A stretch of 64,000 bases of DNA from the NCBI RefSeq assembly GCF_958979055.1, contig NC_084896.1, positions 25,546,501 through 25,610,500 on the forward strand, given 5' to 3'. Below, piece after piece: positions 10,875 to 24,083 of this stretch. Source of the stretch: Alnus glutinosa. Taxonomy: Eukaryota > Streptophyta > Magnoliopsida > Fagales > Betulaceae. Each line of letters opens with the position of its first letter. Within the stretch, counting starts at the first letter, position 1. The notes under the pieces are model-generated. The model did not search any database. It saw nothing but the letters and a program-made list of their open reading frames with translations, and had not been told where the DNA came from. A program made the position numbers and the translations under genes.

Positions 10875-13290
10875 CAAAGCCCCAAAATATAAATGGAATA
10901 TCATCAGGATCTATTCCTAAGATCTCTAACTAGTTGCTACCAGACAATCAAACAGACCTACCGAAAGATCCTTGGTTCTTGGATGCTTTTTTGTGGAGAA
11001 GAGAACACCTATGCATTAGAAAAGCATTAATGCAAGACCACACAGTAAGCACAAGAAAAGCATTAAAGCAAAATCATTGCATCAGCATAATGATATTTCA
11101 ATTATATACAAGTTTTGAAGCTATGTAGAGCTTCAGAGAGAACAAAAATGCAACTAGAATCGCAATCTCCATCACATATAACCCCAAACAAAGAGAACAC
11201 TAATAACCAGAGTATTCATTGGCAAAAGTTTGGAATCCAATGTGGCACCCCATCTGCATAAATGAGCTATCAGCACCAGGAAATGCCAATTAGCCCTTGC
11301 TCAATTGGTCCAGCTGGTGCTGTCAGGTTGAGGAATAGAGTCTTGACTCTAGCTCATGAAATTCTTGTATATCCCCAATGAACTGAGATAGTACAATAAC
11401 AATAAATTCAACACCAACATTAAACAAAAAAAAAAACTTTTAGTCTTCGATGCTGAACAATTGTCCCAAAGTAGGAAAAAAGAATAATCCAACATGCGGC
11501 AATCGGCAATCACAAAGATTAGCAAGCATAATTATAATGCAGTACGGACTATTTGAATATATACATGTACATATGTATGTTTATGCAAAAGCCCTGATGA
11601 ATATACACAACACAATTAAGCTAAGGCAATCACAAAGGTTAGTACTTTAGTATGAACAATTCTGATGCACTATTTGAATATATCACTGATGATATTAAGG
11701 GTAAAACCCCAAGGAAAGAATGAGAAAATAGTATTTGCTGAAATGCCCCCCCCAAAAAAAAAAACAAAAAAACAAAAACATAAACAAAAGGGAAGTATGA
11801 CAAATGAACTTAATTAGATACTACAGTAAAAAAAAAAAAAAAAAAATTGCTTTCTGTTGGTTCAACAAGAGTAGATCGAGTTTAAGAGATAAGTGATAAA
11901 ATTAGCCCTTGCTCAAATCAGTGTTTGTGTCGAACCAATGCACATGTAGCCATGTGGCTCATGTGGGCCTGATCGATTTCTGAGGGCTGTAAAGTCTTCA
12001 ACTCAATGTACAAGCAGGATTCAAGGAATATGGGATTGTTCCGAGAATGGGAACATTAATATGCATGATTGGTCGGTTTATTGGGCCGATCAGGCCCGTT
12101 CATGGTAATGGACTAATAAAGATCTTGGGAAACTTGCTGCAAAGATGATTCTTGAGCAATACCCATATGATGAGCGTACGATTAGGGGGCATATTAGCGC
12201 TATAAATTGGTTCGTTGGTTTTATTTTATTTTAATAAAATACTTCTTTGTTTTGTGTGTTTTTATTTTAAATATAATGAAACCTAATAACGTTTTCACAA
12301 AGTTGTGTAGCTTCTAAATTAAATTAATTTCACTGGCGGCTTTTTACGATGAAAATTTTGGTCACCGAAGTCATATTTGTTTTGGTGTAAAATGTTTTTC
12401 TTATTTTTGAGTGTTTAGTGTGATGTAAAATATTGGTCAACCTAAAAATATTTTTAGTTGAAAAAATTAAAATAAAATAACATTCACAAGGAGTAAAATG
12501 GTTTACACTTTTCATCTGCGCTAACCATTTTTTGCCTCTCTCTCACTCCCTGGGTAGACAATTGTGAGAAGGTTCCTGATGGGGCTCACTTGTCAGAGCA
12601 AGTGGGCTGCACAAGAGCCCTCTCACAATTACATGCCCAAATTGCAAATAATAAGATAGACAATTAATGCACTAGATTTCAATCTCATCCCCAAATACCT
12701 TCTATTCTCACACTCTTTTGCCCTATAGCTCATCTTCATTGTCTCTCTATCTTTCTCACATCTCCTTAGATTATATAAAAACATATAATCATTGTTAGTC
12801 AATATGTGTATATTTTCATTAAACTTATAATTTTTAGGATGATTTTTTTAGTTATGTATATATTTTATGCCGAAACGTGCTTCTAAAGTTTTTTATAACA
12901 CATGAAAGCTAAGGTTCATGAAGATGAATTTTCCTGCATGCTTGAAACTTAATTAATTACATGCATTTGAATGGTTTAGAAATGGATTGACTGAAATTGG
13001 TAGATGTTAACCATGCGTCTCTTTCCTTCATTATGCATGTGGTGCGTTTTCATTGGCAGAAAGGTTTACAATCAATCAATTCATTATGGCCGGGGGCCAT
13101 AATTGACTAAGCAAGCATCACGTACGCTTCCATTCCGCATGAAAGTCAGTCAATTAAGAGCTAACTGTCATATGAAGGTTTCACGAAAATTCCATGCATC
13201 TTGGTTTTTCTTTGTAGGGACTAGGGAGAAGCGTACGTGCAAATTCTTCCTTTTAGGAAGGTGATTAATTGGAAGTTGTAAGTATTAGCT
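10875..13290. other. Unit-1 spacer without genes
   Basis: No supported gene. The first part (to about 11900) matches 30.95-32.0 kb, and the rest matches 32.0-33.0 plus 39.7-40.1 kb and 54.1-55.6 kb. A-rich tracts lie at about 11755-11785 and 11828-11846. A short foldback near 12559-12630 (CAATTGTGAGA... / ...TCTCACAATT) recurs at 32.68 and 54.82 kb. Short open frames are not conserved between copies. Confidence 0.6.
12559..12630. repeat. Short foldback in unit-1 spacer
   Basis: Inverted arms CAATTGTGAGAAGG and CCCTCTCACAATT are separated by about 45 bp of GC-richer sequence. Homologous copies lie at about 32677-32750 and 54818-54890. Confidence 0.55.
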
Positions 13291-13291
13291 A

Positions 13292-14130
13292 GGGACTCTA
13301 TGGTTGATTGCGTTTTTAATACATAAATGGCGTAGAAGGCATTTATCTATGTATGATGATGTGGAAGAATTTCTACAAACTCACAACAATCTTGTGTTAA
13401 TAAGGTACTCTTACTCAGAAATTAAGAAGATGACCAAAAGTTTTAAGGACAAATTGAGTGAAGGAGACTATGGCACTGTATGTATATATAAAAGGAACAC
13501 TTCGAAGTGGCCGCCTTGTAGCTATAAGATGTTAGGTAAATCTCAAGTTAATGGACGAAATTTTATAAATGAAGTTGCAACCATTAGAAGAATTCGTCAT
13601 GTTAATGTAGTGTAGCTTATTGGTTTTTGCATTCAAATGTTAAACCGGGTTCTTAATTATATATGAATTCATGCCTAAAAGGGTCTCTGAATAAGTACAT
13701 TTTTTCGCTAGAAGAAAGTGTTGTCCTAAGCAACAAGAAAATATATGATATTGCTATAGGAGTTGTTCGTGAGATTGAATATTTACATCAACGATGTGAT
13801 ATGCAAATTTTGCATTTTGATATCAAGCCTCACAACATTCTTCTTGATGAAAATTTTACTCCTAGGGTGTCTGACTTTGGCCTTGCAAAACTGTATCTAA
13901 TAGATGACAACATTATTTCTTTGACTGCAACAAGAGGTCGGACATTAGGATATATATATGGCTCCTGAACTATTCTACAAAAACATTGGAGATGCATGTC
14001 TCCAACAAATCTGATATTTATAGTTTTAGAATGTTATATGTTGATGGAAATGGCAAGCAGGAGTAAAAACATAAGTGCATTTGTAGAGCATTCAAGCCAA
14101 GTATACTTTTCTACCTGGGTCTTGGCTTAT
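13292..14130 (+). pseudogene. Decayed LRK10L kinase exon (unit 1)
   Basis: Related to the kinase exon of the neighbouring plus genes, starting near the membrane-helix codons and running through [11 protein letters not shown], a damaged glycine-rich loop, HFDIKPHN and DFGLAKL to about the APE region. The frame is lost at least three times (after the loop near 13490, near 13615-13660 and near 13945-13970), and no ectodomain exon precedes it. From about 14126 it runs into unrelated sequence. It is a host kinase pseudogene. Confidence 0.88.
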
Positions 14131-14830
14131 GGTTTTGAGGGGGTTTACATTAAGTGGAGTTTTATAGCCAGCCTAGAGTTAGAATTGTTGTCGCTTGGGT
14201 GGCCATTTCATTCTTCAGTTACAATGATAGGATTGGCTTTAATTTAAATGCAATTTGTGTTAGTTGTTGCTTAATGGACATACATGCAAAGTTCAAAGTT
14301 AATTATGCTAATCATCTAACATTAACGTATACTTGTAATTTTGTTTTTAAAAAATTTAGAAATGTGTGATGTTATCGATGAAATGGCCAGTTCATTGAAG
14401 GGCCATCGATCACTATTCTACAAAAACATTGGAGGTGCATGTCTCCAACAAATCTTAATATTTATAGTTTTGGAATGTTATATGTTGATGGAAATGGCCA
14501 GTGGGACAAAGAACATAAGTGCATTTGTAGAGCATTCAAGCCTAATATACTTTTCTACTTGGGTCTTGGCTTATGGTTTTGAGGGGGTTTACATTAAGTG
14601 GAGTTTGATAGCCAGCCTAGAGTTAGAATTGTTGTCGCTTGGGTGGCCATTTCATTCTTCAGTTACAATGATAGGATTGGCTTTAATTTAAATGCAATTT
14701 GTGTTAGTTGTTGCTTAATGGACATGTATGCAAAGTTGAAAGTTATGCTAATCATCTAACGTTAACGTATACTTGTAATTTTGTTTTTAAAAAATTTAGA
14801 AATGTGTTATGTTATCGATGAAATGGTCAA
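13970..14830. repeat. 442-bp tandem duplication across a kinase-pseudogene tail
   Basis: The block starting CTATTCTACAAAAACATTGG at 13970 recurs at 14412, and collinearity continues to about 14830. Each copy has about 150 bp of kinase-derived sequence followed by about 265 bp of non-kinase sequence that is also present once at 57.37-57.60 kb. I do not recognise the non-kinase part. Confidence 0.8.
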
Positions 14831-14835
14831 TTCTG

Positions 14836-15160
14836 AGTCATTCATAAGCATATATACAACACCTCCTTCAAACATTTCTACAACATTGTTTATTGAAGGG
14901 CCATCGATCACTAGACTTTTTCTATATGCACCATATACATATAATGCCACTATGACCATGATCTTCTTCACTATTTTCTTTCCTCCTCCATGGCATCTTC
15001 CGTTTCTATGTCTTTTCCGTTGTGCAAATAGTCATAGATCCAAGTAAAAAAGTAAATTTGACTTGAATACTCTGAAGATGCATTTAATTAAGTTCTTTCT
15101 TGTTCCCGTTATTTCCATCAGTAACATTCTGAAACTACAAACAAAAGATTTGTAGGAAAC
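14836..15160 (-). pseudogene. Inverted LRK10L kinase C-lobe fragment (unit 1)
   Basis: Read on the minus strand this matches the kinase C-lobe of the plus genes, from about the [13 protein letters not shown] position through the HNGKDIE and EEEK region to the MLEG region, with frame breaks. It is opposite in orientation to the kinase pseudogene just to its left, so the two form an imperfect inverted repeat. Its counterpart is at 57598-57905. Confidence 0.8.
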
Positions 15161-16920
15161 GTACGCATTTGTTAAAGTATTAATTAATGATTCAATTTAG
15201 AAAGAAATATAAAAAAGCACGTTGAACTAACAACCAATTTTAGAAATAGCTTCCTAAATTTTTAAGTGTATTAATGTAACCCATCAAACTACCAAAGTAT
15301 GCTAAAATATTCCTACCCATCAAATTCACTTTTGGCCAAATATTCCTAAAATATTTCCTATATATATTTCGCTCTAGTGCTACAATGGGGCCAACTACCC
15401 CTTCGTTTAGGCTGATTGATAATCACATGCAAATAATTGACATGATCATGGGCCCATGCATGTGGAATTTAACAAGCAATTTGCATTGTGGTCCTGTGGA
15501 GGACTTGAAGCGAGAAGTCTTGTATTAAGACAAACTTACAAACCCAATAATATTGTTACGTCTCCCCTTTATTTCTTATGGTCTACCTTTCTTGGATTTA
15601 TTCTTAGCCACTCAAGAAAAGCTTGGGATTTATTTCTAATGGGCCCTCTAATGGATAGCTGTTTGAAAAACTTAACCTTCATTCAAAAACTGGCCGGCAA
15701 TTTTGATCATGAAGAAGCTTTGAAGCGTGGATTCTTTGGATAAACTTCCAAGCATTCTTGACTCTTGAGCAAGACCCACATGACAGGGAAGGTTGATGAA
15801 AGAAGCAGGTGGTGGTAGCTGGAAAATATGGTGGACAAGTTCTATATGTTTTGAGAAGTGCTATCTACTCTCTTTTGAGTTATTTTAAAATTGATGTGCC
15901 TTTTAAAATTATAACTAAATTAAAATTTTATAATAATTTATAATACATTTAATGGTAATTTTAAAATGCACATAAATTTTAGAAGGCTTCAAGGAAGAGT
16001 ACCCCTTTTGGATAATTAAGGATCCCCGGCCTACAATTTCCAAAAAATTATAGATTATCAAATTAAGTAAATTTAGGCCGTTTCTTAAAACGAATGGCGT
16101 GAAAAATACTGCATATTAAAAATGTGACATATTACCTATGAAAATTGAATATATTTCCATCATATTCTTACAAGTACATGCATGGTAATTAATCTTGTTC
16201 AAACCACAAAAGAAAAGGGAGGAAGTTCTTACAAGTACATCATTGTTAATATCTGTGTTTTGGGGGGGGTTATTGTTTTATTTTAGGTTTGAAAAGAGTT
16301 TTAATGTGAAATAAAAGTAAACATAAATATTTTATACTTTTAATTATTTATTAATATTTTTAACTTGAGAATATAAGTACACGTAGTATTTAGTCTTTCG
16401 TTGCAACAGATCGATTAGCACAGGTAGAATGTCATTTTATCATACAATTGGAAGAATAAACTCAAAATATGTTGGTATTTATATCCAAAACTAAAATATG
16501 GTAAAACTATTGCAAGATTCCCCCACAGCATAGAATTTATCCACTATATCAAATACATTTCTAAGGTAACAATATATTGTCCAACTTCGATTGACGTGTG
16601 CATAATGTGTACATTAAATTTTAAATTTAAATTACAAGTACATTAAATTTTTTAAAAACAAAATTAAAAGTAAAAATGGAAAGATAAAATGATCATGAAA
16701 TCCATAATAGTAATATTTTTTGCTAGAAGTACATAATGTGTACTTAATTTATAGAACATTCTTCTTTTGCAAGAAATCCTGACCATCAAACGTGCGTACG
16801 TAGTGGTACTGCGACTAAAAGTAAAAAGATTTTCACTTTAAGGTTATAGAAAAGAAAGGAAAAGGGAAAGATTAATAGTTCTAATCCTCGGGTACAATAT
16901 GATTGAAACCTGAATGATCA
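15161..16920. other. Spacer between unit 1 and the P2 minus gene
   Basis: No supported gene. It matches 57.9-59.9 kb in order, and parts match 41.0-41.35 and 44.0-45.0 kb. The stretch 16200-16920 is the conserved 3' flank of the minus-strand LRK10L genes. Confidence 0.6.
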
Positions 16921-18928
16921 TTACTCTTGTTCCAGGATGACATCAAACTTTTGGTCTAGATTCATTCTTGTGGGATTTGTCGAGCCAAATGGATTAGGAG
17001 GCATAGTTAATTCATTCCCTCCTTCCAACATTTGAGTGACAACTTTCATAGAAGGACGACTCGCTGGGTGCCATTGGATGCACCAAAGTCCAACAATTGC
17101 AAGTTTTTTTGCAATTTTAGCATCTTCATCATCCTCAATGAGGACTCGTAAGTCTTCTTTTTGTTCCAAGAAATTGTAGATCTATTCTGGAAAGTAAACT
17201 TGACTAGTGTTCTCCACTTTATTCTCAACATTTTTCCTTCCTCCAACTACTTCAAGCAATAAAATTCCAAAACTATAGACATCTGATTTGTAAGAAACAT
17301 TTCCAAAATTTCTAGAGAAGACTTCGGATGCGATGTAACCCATAGTACCCCTGGCTGCAGTCATGGACACTGCACTTTGATCTTTGGAGCACAACTTGGC
17401 AAGACCAAAATCAGAAATTTTTGGATTAAAATTTTCATCTAGCAAAACATTACGAGGCTTGATATCAAAATGAAGGATTCGTTGGTCGCACCCTTGGTGA
17501 AGATAATCAATTCCTTTTGCTATGCCAATAGCAATGTCTTGCAGTTTGTTCCAACCAAGGAAAAGAGTTTTAGTGCCTGCTGAAGATATAAACTTTTCTA
17601 GTGAATAAGGTAAGAACTCGTAAACTAAAGCTCGTCGAAATCCATCAGCACAAAAGCCAACCAAGCGAACTACATTAACATGATGAATTCTGCCCATTGT
17701 CCCTACCTCATTTATGAATTCTTCTCTATTTTCTTTGGTAGTATTGTTTAGGATCATCTACACCGCAACATAGATTTCATTTGAAAGCTTTCCTTTGAAC
17801 ACCGTTCCGTAAGCTCCCTCGCCTAATTTCTCAGTAAATTGATTTGTAATTCTCTTAATATCGGCATACGAGTATCTGGTGGGCTTGAAATTTTTGTAAT
17901 CCTCCAAAAACAATTTGATCTTAGCTTGATTTTCTTTTTCTGCTTTGTCATAGGTGTAGACACGGTAGAGAGCAAAGACCGCTAGTACTAACAGAAATGA
18001 ACCAAAGATGATACCTGCATGTTAAACATTCGTACGCAAGTGATCAACAAGAATTCTTTCTCCCGATCGAATAATAAAAACTAGCTTCAAAGTGGCTAGT
18101 AGACGAGACTCACCAGTAATCTTTAACTTGGATAATACATCTGTTAAAGATTTAACAAAATAAATAAGATTCTCATTGTAAATAACCAAACCAATATTGG
18201 CTTGAAACAAAAGAGAAACTTGAGTAGAAATTGATTATACCTTTTGTATGTTTGGTGAAGCACTCCGTTTCTGATTCATTGCTATTATTCTTCAATCTAC
18301 ATCCCTTGCCTTTCTCTTCACAGTGTCTGCACTTTGGTACGGACCACATCAATTGCAGATTATTATCATAACCGAACACTACACCAGATGAAATTGATCG
18401 AAGATTATACATCTTTTTACAAGATGCAATGGGCAAATCGCTGATGTCATCCTTATACGAAGGGAAGGCACGAACTTCGTGGCGTGGGCCACTAAGACAA
18501 GAGATCGCATAGTCGTAGGATTGTGTTTCTTTCGAGGAACAATTGAATAAGGCGTAGTCATTCTGGTAGTCTTGTTTCAATATTCGGAAAGGCGAGGAAG
18601 CCAAATTGAGTGTATGAAGCTGTCTCGGAAAGCAATGATCTGGGTCGTATACTTCAATTACCTGAGATTTGTAGTCAATATTTTTCACAAAGAATTTCAC
18701 AAAAATGGGCAGCTGGAGCACCGTCTCGTTTCTATGAGTGCAGGATAGATTAAACCCAGGATACCCACAGTCGTGCGGCTGGCTGTTTAGTCGGAATGGA
18801 AATCGAATGGCTGGGCCAAGGCTTCCACACGGAAATTCATCACACCCATTTTGGCCTTCTCCAAGGCCTACGACAAAAACCAGAAACAAGAAGAAATATG
18901 AGATTGTCATTTCTAAGCAGATAGCCAT
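16921..18928 (-). pseudogene. LRK10L receptor kinase, P2 minus gene, two nonsense codons
   Basis: Homologous exons are 18928-18241 (signal peptide and GUB_WAK-type ectodomain, open), 18140-18114 (27-nt mini-exon) and 18014-16921 (membrane helix, kinase). The length would be 603 codons, the same as P4. Two TAG codons interrupt the kinase: one replaces the invariant ATP-binding lysine of VAVK (17758-17760, codon 324), the other the Trp of FPEWIY (17182-17184, codon 516). The APE motif also reads ASE. The catalytic loop HFDIKP and DFG survive. The intact ectodomain and membrane helix leave open a kinase-less receptor product ending just before subdomain II; this is inference. It pairs with the plus gene at 24398, now 4.9 kb further away because of the copia insertion. 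Confidence 0.88.
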
Positions 18929-19458
18929 CTCCCTGGTATGTGTAATTAAATAATTAAATTTATCTATTCTTATCAGCTTAAAATTTTAGGATAAGTAATG
19001 ATTTAACATGATATTAAAGTAAAGGTCTAAGTTTGAATTTTGTCCCTTTCATTTACCTCTTATTAGATTTAAATATTCTATATGTAAAGAGCTCTAATAT
19101 CATGTTAAATTATCACTTGTTCTAAAAATTTAAGCAAATAAAAATATATAAATTTAATTATTTAATCATACTTTAAGCGAAATAGTTTCTCAGCCTCAAA
19201 TATCTTATCTAAACAAATATCATCATGGTCCATGGACTTGGAAAGGACAAATCTATGAAGTTTCTCTTCATTATTTCCCTCCACACCTTTACATGGAGAT
19301 GGATATTTGCTCAGAAATGACGATATTATTTCCAGACCTTTACCTGGCATCTTCGTTTTTAACTTTAAAATTTAAATTGACCACTTTGTCTGTAGCTGTG
19401 AAAGATATATGCGAAGAAAGAAAGAAATCCCGTCCCCTCTCTCTCTCTCTCTCACACA
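18929..19458. promoter_or_regulatory. P2 divergent intergenic region, split by a copia element
   Basis: This is the original divergent promoter between the P2 genes. It contains the MITE-like foldback (18947-19164), a P2-specific segment of about 100 bp (near 19230-19340), and the CT-rich tract that elsewhere immediately precedes the plus ATG. A Ty1/copia element inserted in the CACAC tract now separates this region from the plus gene. Confidence 0.6.
18947..19164. mobile_element. MITE-like foldback in the P2 divergent promoter
   Basis: Same element and position as at 926-1143, with TAAATAATTAAATTT ends in inverted orientation; more diverged in the middle. Confidence 0.65.
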
Positions 19459-19463
19459 CACAC

Positions 19464-19771
19464 TAATAGAACTATAACGATTTCTGTGTAAATGTTCCTC
19501 TTTTGTTCCTTACCACTGAATGTGGTTTATATTCATATATATAGGAAATACAAACATAGTCCTTATAGGAGACTAACTCTACATGCGTTGCTGTCAAGGT
19601 AATAGTAACCTAATAGAACACTAAGATACTATCCTAATGAAACTCTATAGCTATGATAACTGATCAGATATACAACCGAGATATAGAATTACAGTTAAAT
19701 ATAAACTCTAAAATTACTTTGATAACTACAAAACTGTGATAGATATCACTTAGGATTTATCTGCTTTAACA
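19464..19771 (-). repeat. 3' LTR of the copia element
   Basis: 308 bp, identical by eye to the copy at 24084-24391. The flanking CACAC duplication lies on its left. Confidence 0.95.
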
Positions 19772-22700
19772 CCCTCCCGCAAGCTCAACGGGGGAGAGCG
19801 CACGTGGAGCTTGTAGCAGAAGTCTCGAAATCTGGTGGCAACAACTGGTTTGGTCAAGACATCGGCAAGCTGATCTTTACTCGGAATGAAGAGAACCTGA
19901 AGAGATTTATCTGCCACTCGATCACGAACAAAATGAAAATCAATTTCCACGTGCTTTGTTCTCGCATGAAACACTGGATTTACCGAGAGATATGTGGCTC
20001 CTATATTATCACACCACAGTTTTGGCGGAGAAAGTAGTTTAATACCAAGATCACGAAGAAGAGCTTGAATCCATAGGAGCTCGGCAGCAGTATTTGCAAC
20101 AGCCTTGTATTCCGCTTCTGTACTGGACCTAGAGACAGTAGGTTGTTTTCTTGAGCTCCAAGAGACAAGATTGGTCCCAAGAAAAACACAATAAGCACCC
20201 GTGGATTTCCGATCATCTGGACATCCCGCCCAATCAGCATCAGAAAAGGCCTGAAGTTGAGACGAATTCGTCCGGGTGAGAAGTAGACCATGCGTGACAG
20301 TATGCTTGAGATACCTTAGAATGCGTTTAACAGCTTGCCAATGGACCTTTGTTGGACGATGCATAAACTGGCACACCCGGTTGACTGCAAAAGCTAAATC
20401 TGGACGTGTGAGGGAGAGATACTGAAGGGAGCCAACCGTGCTACGAAACAGGGTTGGATCATCCATTGGATCACCAACAAATGCTGAGAGTGTATGAGAA
20501 GTAGACATAGGAGAGGTAATGGGTTTGGCCTCCAACATGTTGGTCCGTTTGAGTAAATCAAGAATGTAACGACGCTGGGAGAGCAACAATCCAGATTGTA
20601 AGTGGAGAACTTCGACACCAAGAAAATAGTTGAGATCTCCAAGTTCCTTCACAGCAAATTCCAGTTTAAGCTGTTGAAGGAGAGCATCAATAGCTGAAGG
20701 AACTGAGGATGTTATTATAATATCATCGACATATATCAAAATAAAAACAGTAGCCGAAGGAGAGTGAAGAGTAAACAAGGAGGAATCTGCCTTGGATCCA
20801 ATAAAACCAAGATCAAGTAACTTGGTGCTCAGCCGAGAGAACCACGCTCTAGGGGCCTGCTTTAACCCATAAAGGGCTTTATGTAATCTGCAGATGTGAT
20901 GAGGCAGAGAGGGATGTATAAAACCAGGAGGTTGTTGCATATAAACCTCTTCAGAGAGAAAGCCGTGAAGAAAAGCATTTTGGACATCAATCTGCTTCAT
21001 AACCCAGCCAGCAGAGTAGGCTATAGACAGTTCGGTTCTGATAGTAGTAGGCTTCACAACCGGGCTGAATGTCTCCCCAAAATCAAGACCTGCTTGTTGG
21101 TGGTATCCCTTGGCAACTAGGCGTGCTTTGTGTCTTTCAATAGTGCCATCTGCTTTCCTTTTCAACTTAAAGACCCATTTACAACCAACTACATTTGAGG
21201 CAGTAGTAGGAGGAACAAGGGACCAAGTTTTATTTTGGAGAAGGGCATTGAATTCTGTCTGCATTGCTGCTCTCCATTCTGGAATGGTATTAGCATTGGA
21301 GAAACAAGTTGGTTCGGCCAAAGAATCATCTTGGACTGTGAGTAATGCTCGGGCAATGGGATATCGGACCATCCCATCATGTAGCTTTCGTGGCTGAACA
21401 ATATTATTCTGTGCCCGGGTAGTCATAGGATGAATCCGTGGAGGGGCTGGCGCAATGGACGAAGCCGCACCTGTAAGTGTCTCAGCAGGAGATATAGAAG
21501 AGCCTGCAAGTGTGTCAGTTAATGGAGAAACAGGAGAGTCTAAATGCACAATAGGATCAGCCGGAGGTAAACTAGAAGGGGAGGATACACGAGGTGGAGA
21601 GGGGACACTGACACGGGGCGGAAAAAACAAAGAGAGAGGTGCTGGTGTGGAACTTATGGAAGGCTCAGTTGGAGAAGATTGACTGGCCGAGGGAGACGTG
21701 GCACTAGAGGGGGAGTTGGTAAAAGGAAAAATTGACTCATGGAAGACAACATCACGTGATACAAAAAACTTTTCAGTTTGAGGATGAAAACAACGATACC
21801 CCTTGTGATGAGAGCTATAACCCATGAATATACAAGCTTTTGAGCGGAAATCAAACTTGTGTGTATTATAAGGCCGCAGATTTGGAAAGCATTGACACCC
21901 AAAAACTTTTAATAAGGAGTAGTCCGGGGGCTTACCAAAGAGTTTCTGAAATGGAGAAATATTTTTCAGACTTGGAGTGGGAAGACGATTTATGAGGTAG
22001 CAAGATGTTTGACACGCCTCATCCCAAAAACGCTTAGGAACACCACTGGCAGCAAGGAGAGCGAGAGTTGTATCAATAATGTGACGATGTTTTCTCTCGG
22101 CACAACCTTGTTGCTGATGAGTGTGAGGACAAGACAATCTATGTATGATGCCAACGGATTGAAAAAACTTGTTGAGGGAACGGTATTCACCCCCCCAATC
22201 GGTTTGAACACTTTTGATTTTATTATTGAACAACCGTTCGACCATAAGTTGAAATTTAAGAAAGACATTCATAACTTCAGATTTGTGGGAGATTGGAAAC
22301 AACCAAGTAAACTTGCTAAAAGCATCGATAAACGAAACATAATATCTATTTCCATTGATTGAAAGAACTGGGGAAGGACCCCAAACATCCGAATAAATTA
22401 ACTCTAAAGGAGTACTGAAAACTGAATTTGAAACATAAAAAGGTTGCTGATGTCCTTTGGCAAGTTGACAGGCCGAGCAAGGAGTAGCTTTATCTGCTGA
22501 AACCGGAAGACGAAAAGTAGAAAGCACACGCTGGACGGTACGAAGAGCAGGATGTCCCAATCGCCCGTGCCAAGTGTTTGCTGAAGTTCGCACACCAAGA
22601 AGAGCATGCTTTATTGACTGAGATGAAAGGTTCGGATGTTGGAGTTGATAGAGACCATCCTTAAGAGGGCCTTGATGCAGAAGACTCTGTGTGTGGCAAT

Positions 22701-23994
22701 CCTTAATCAAAAAATGAGTAGAATGAAACTCAAAAAATACGTTATTATCACGGGCAAATTTACTAACAGACAGTAAATTTTTGCATATATCTGGAACAAG
22801 GAGAAGATTTTGGAGTAAGAACTGAGTACGAGAAATAGATAGAGTGGCTGAACCTTTGTGAGTTATAGACAAACCTGAACCATTGCCAACACGAATCTTG
22901 TCTGCTCCAGTATACTCCTCAGAAGACACATTGAGATTATTCATCTCATTGGTGACATGATGCGTGGCTCCAGTATCGGGATACCAATTGTCATCAGAAA
23001 TCAGATTCGGTGAGGAGTAAAAGGCCTGAGGATTGGTGGAGAGTTCACCCTGAAAATCTTGATCAAAACGGCGATAGCACCGTATGGCAGTGTGACCTTG
23101 TTTACCACATACCTGACAAGTGTGTCGAGGTTGAGAGGATGTGGTATTGGTGAAAGAAGAGCCACGGCCACGGCCATTGGAAGGATGTCCACGTCCTCGA
23201 TTTCCACCACGATAGTTGTTTCCACGGCCACGGAAACCTCGACCACGACCATCCTGAGATCGAGAGGTAAAGTTTGCAGAAGGCTGAACACTGTCTGTAG
23301 TGGGTAGATGCTGTTCCAGCCGAAGTTCATAGGCCAATAGATGACCATAGATTTCCTCAAGAGAAAGAGGATCCACACGGGTGGTAATAGAGGTGACAAA
23401 AGGATCATATTCGGATCCCAACCCAGCAAGAATATAGGACACAGTTTCAAAGTCATTCAAAGGCTGACCAATAGCAGCCATGGTGTCACTCAAAAGTTTC
23501 ATCTTCTGGAAATAATCGGTAACAGAAGAGGTACCTTTCTTGGATGTAGCAAGCTGGTAATGAACTTGCATCATCTGAGCTCGTGATTGGGAGGTGAACA
23601 TCTTCTCCAAGGACATCCACAGAGCACGAGACGTAGCACACCCAACTGCGTGGGAGACTAGGGGTTCGGAAAGAGTGGAAATCAGCACACTCAGAATAAG
23701 TTGATCCCGCTGGTACCAGATGACATAGTCGGGATTCAAGATGGAAACAGGAGCACCATCAGTAGTGATGGGATTCGGAATAGTCTGCGGAGGTGAAACA
23801 GAGGATCCATTGACAAAACCATGGGCGTCTTGGCCTCGGAGATAGGCATCAACCTGAGTTTTCCAGGAGATGAAGTTGGATTTGGTGAGCTTAACGTGCA
23901 GCGACGGATTCATGTGAGGAACCGTGAGGAGAACAGGAGCAGACGGTGGTGGGTTGGAACCCTTAGTAGGCGAAGTGGGTTCAGAGGTCGACAT
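19750..23994 (-). CDS. Copia gag-pol polyprotein
   Basis: A single open frame of 1414 residues. In order it shows a UBN2-type gag, a CCHC zinc knuckle ([14 protein letters not shown], about residue 295), an aspartic protease (DTGATHHV), an integrase with HHCC finger and DDE core (HGRLGHP... CSACQLAKG, then SDVWGP), a reverse transcriptase (YVDDIIIT) and RNase H (SDADWAG). This integrase-before-RT order defines Ty1/copia. The frame ends a few codons inside the 3' LTR. It belongs to the mobile element, not to the receptor cluster. Confidence 0.95.
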   Translation of the reverse strand: MSTSEPTSPTKGSNPPPSAPVLLTVPHMNPSLHVKLTKSNFISWKTQVDAYLRGQDAHGFVNGSSVSPPQTIPNPITTDGAPVSILNPDYVIWYQRDQLILSVLISTLSEPLVSHAVGCATSRALWMSLEKMFTSQSRAQMMQVHYQLATSKKGTSSVTDYFQKMKLLSDTMAAIGQPLNDFETVSYILAGLGSEYDPFVTSITTRVDPLSLEEIYGHLLAYELRLEQHLPTTDSVQPSANFTSRSQDGRGRGFRGRGNNYRGGNRGRGHPSNGRGRGSSFTNTTSSQPRHTCQVCGKQGHTAIRCYRRFDQDFQGELSTNPQAFYSSPNLISDDNWYPDTGATHHVTNEMNNLNVSSEEYTGADKIRVGNGSGLSITHKGSATLSISRTQFLLQNLLLVPDICKNLLSVSKFARDNNVFFEFHSTHFLIKDCHTQSLLHQGPLKDGLYQLQHPNLSSQSIKHALLGVRTSANTWHGRLGHPALRTVQRVLSTFRLPVSADKATPCSACQLAKGHQQPFYVSNSVFSTPLELIYSDVWGPSPVLSINGNRYYVSFIDAFSKFTWLFPISHKSEVMNVFLKFQLMVERLFNNKIKSVQTDWGGEYRSLNKFFQSVGIIHRLSCPHTHQQQGCAERKHRHIIDTTLALLAASGVPKRFWDEACQTSCYLINRLPTPSLKNISPFQKLFGKPPDYSLLKVFGCQCFPNLRPYNTHKFDFRSKACIFMGYSSHHKGYRCFHPQTEKFFVSRDVVFHESIFPFTNSPSSATSPSASQSSPTEPSISSTPAPLSLFFPPRVSVPSPPRVSSPSSLPPADPIVHLDSPVSPLTDTLAGSSISPAETLTGAASSIAPAPPRIHPMTTRAQNNIVQPRKLHDGMVRYPIARALLTVQDDSLAEPTCFSNANTIPEWRAAMQTEFNALLQNKTWSLVPPTTASNVVGCKWVFKLKRKADGTIERHKARLVAKGYHQQAGLDFGETFSPVVKPTTIRTELSIAYSAGWVMKQIDVQNAFLHGFLSEEVYMQQPPGFIHPSLPHHICRLHKALYGLKQAPRAWFSRLSTKLLDLGFIGSKADSSLFTLHSPSATVFILIYVDDIIITSSVPSAIDALLQQLKLEFAVKELGDLNYFLGVEVLHLQSGLLLSQRRYILDLLKRTNMLEAKPITSPMSTSHTLSAFVGDPMDDPTLFRSTVGSLQYLSLTRPDLAFAVNRVCQFMHRPTKVHWQAVKRILRYLKHTVTHGLLLTRTNSSQLQAFSDADWAGCPDDRKSTGAYCVFLGTNLVSWSSRKQPTVSRSSTEAEYKAVANTAAELLWIQALLRDLGIKLLSPPKLWCDNIGATYLSVNPVFHARTKHVEIDFHFVRDRVADKSLQVLFIPSKDQLADVLTKPVVATRFRDFCYKLHVRSPPLSLREGVKADKS

Positions 23995-24083
23995 CGCAGC
24001 AAAAGAAGAAGAAAAGAAAAAGAAAAAAAAAAAAAAATTAATGGAGCTATACGACGTTAGTCAATAAAATAGCTCTGATACCA

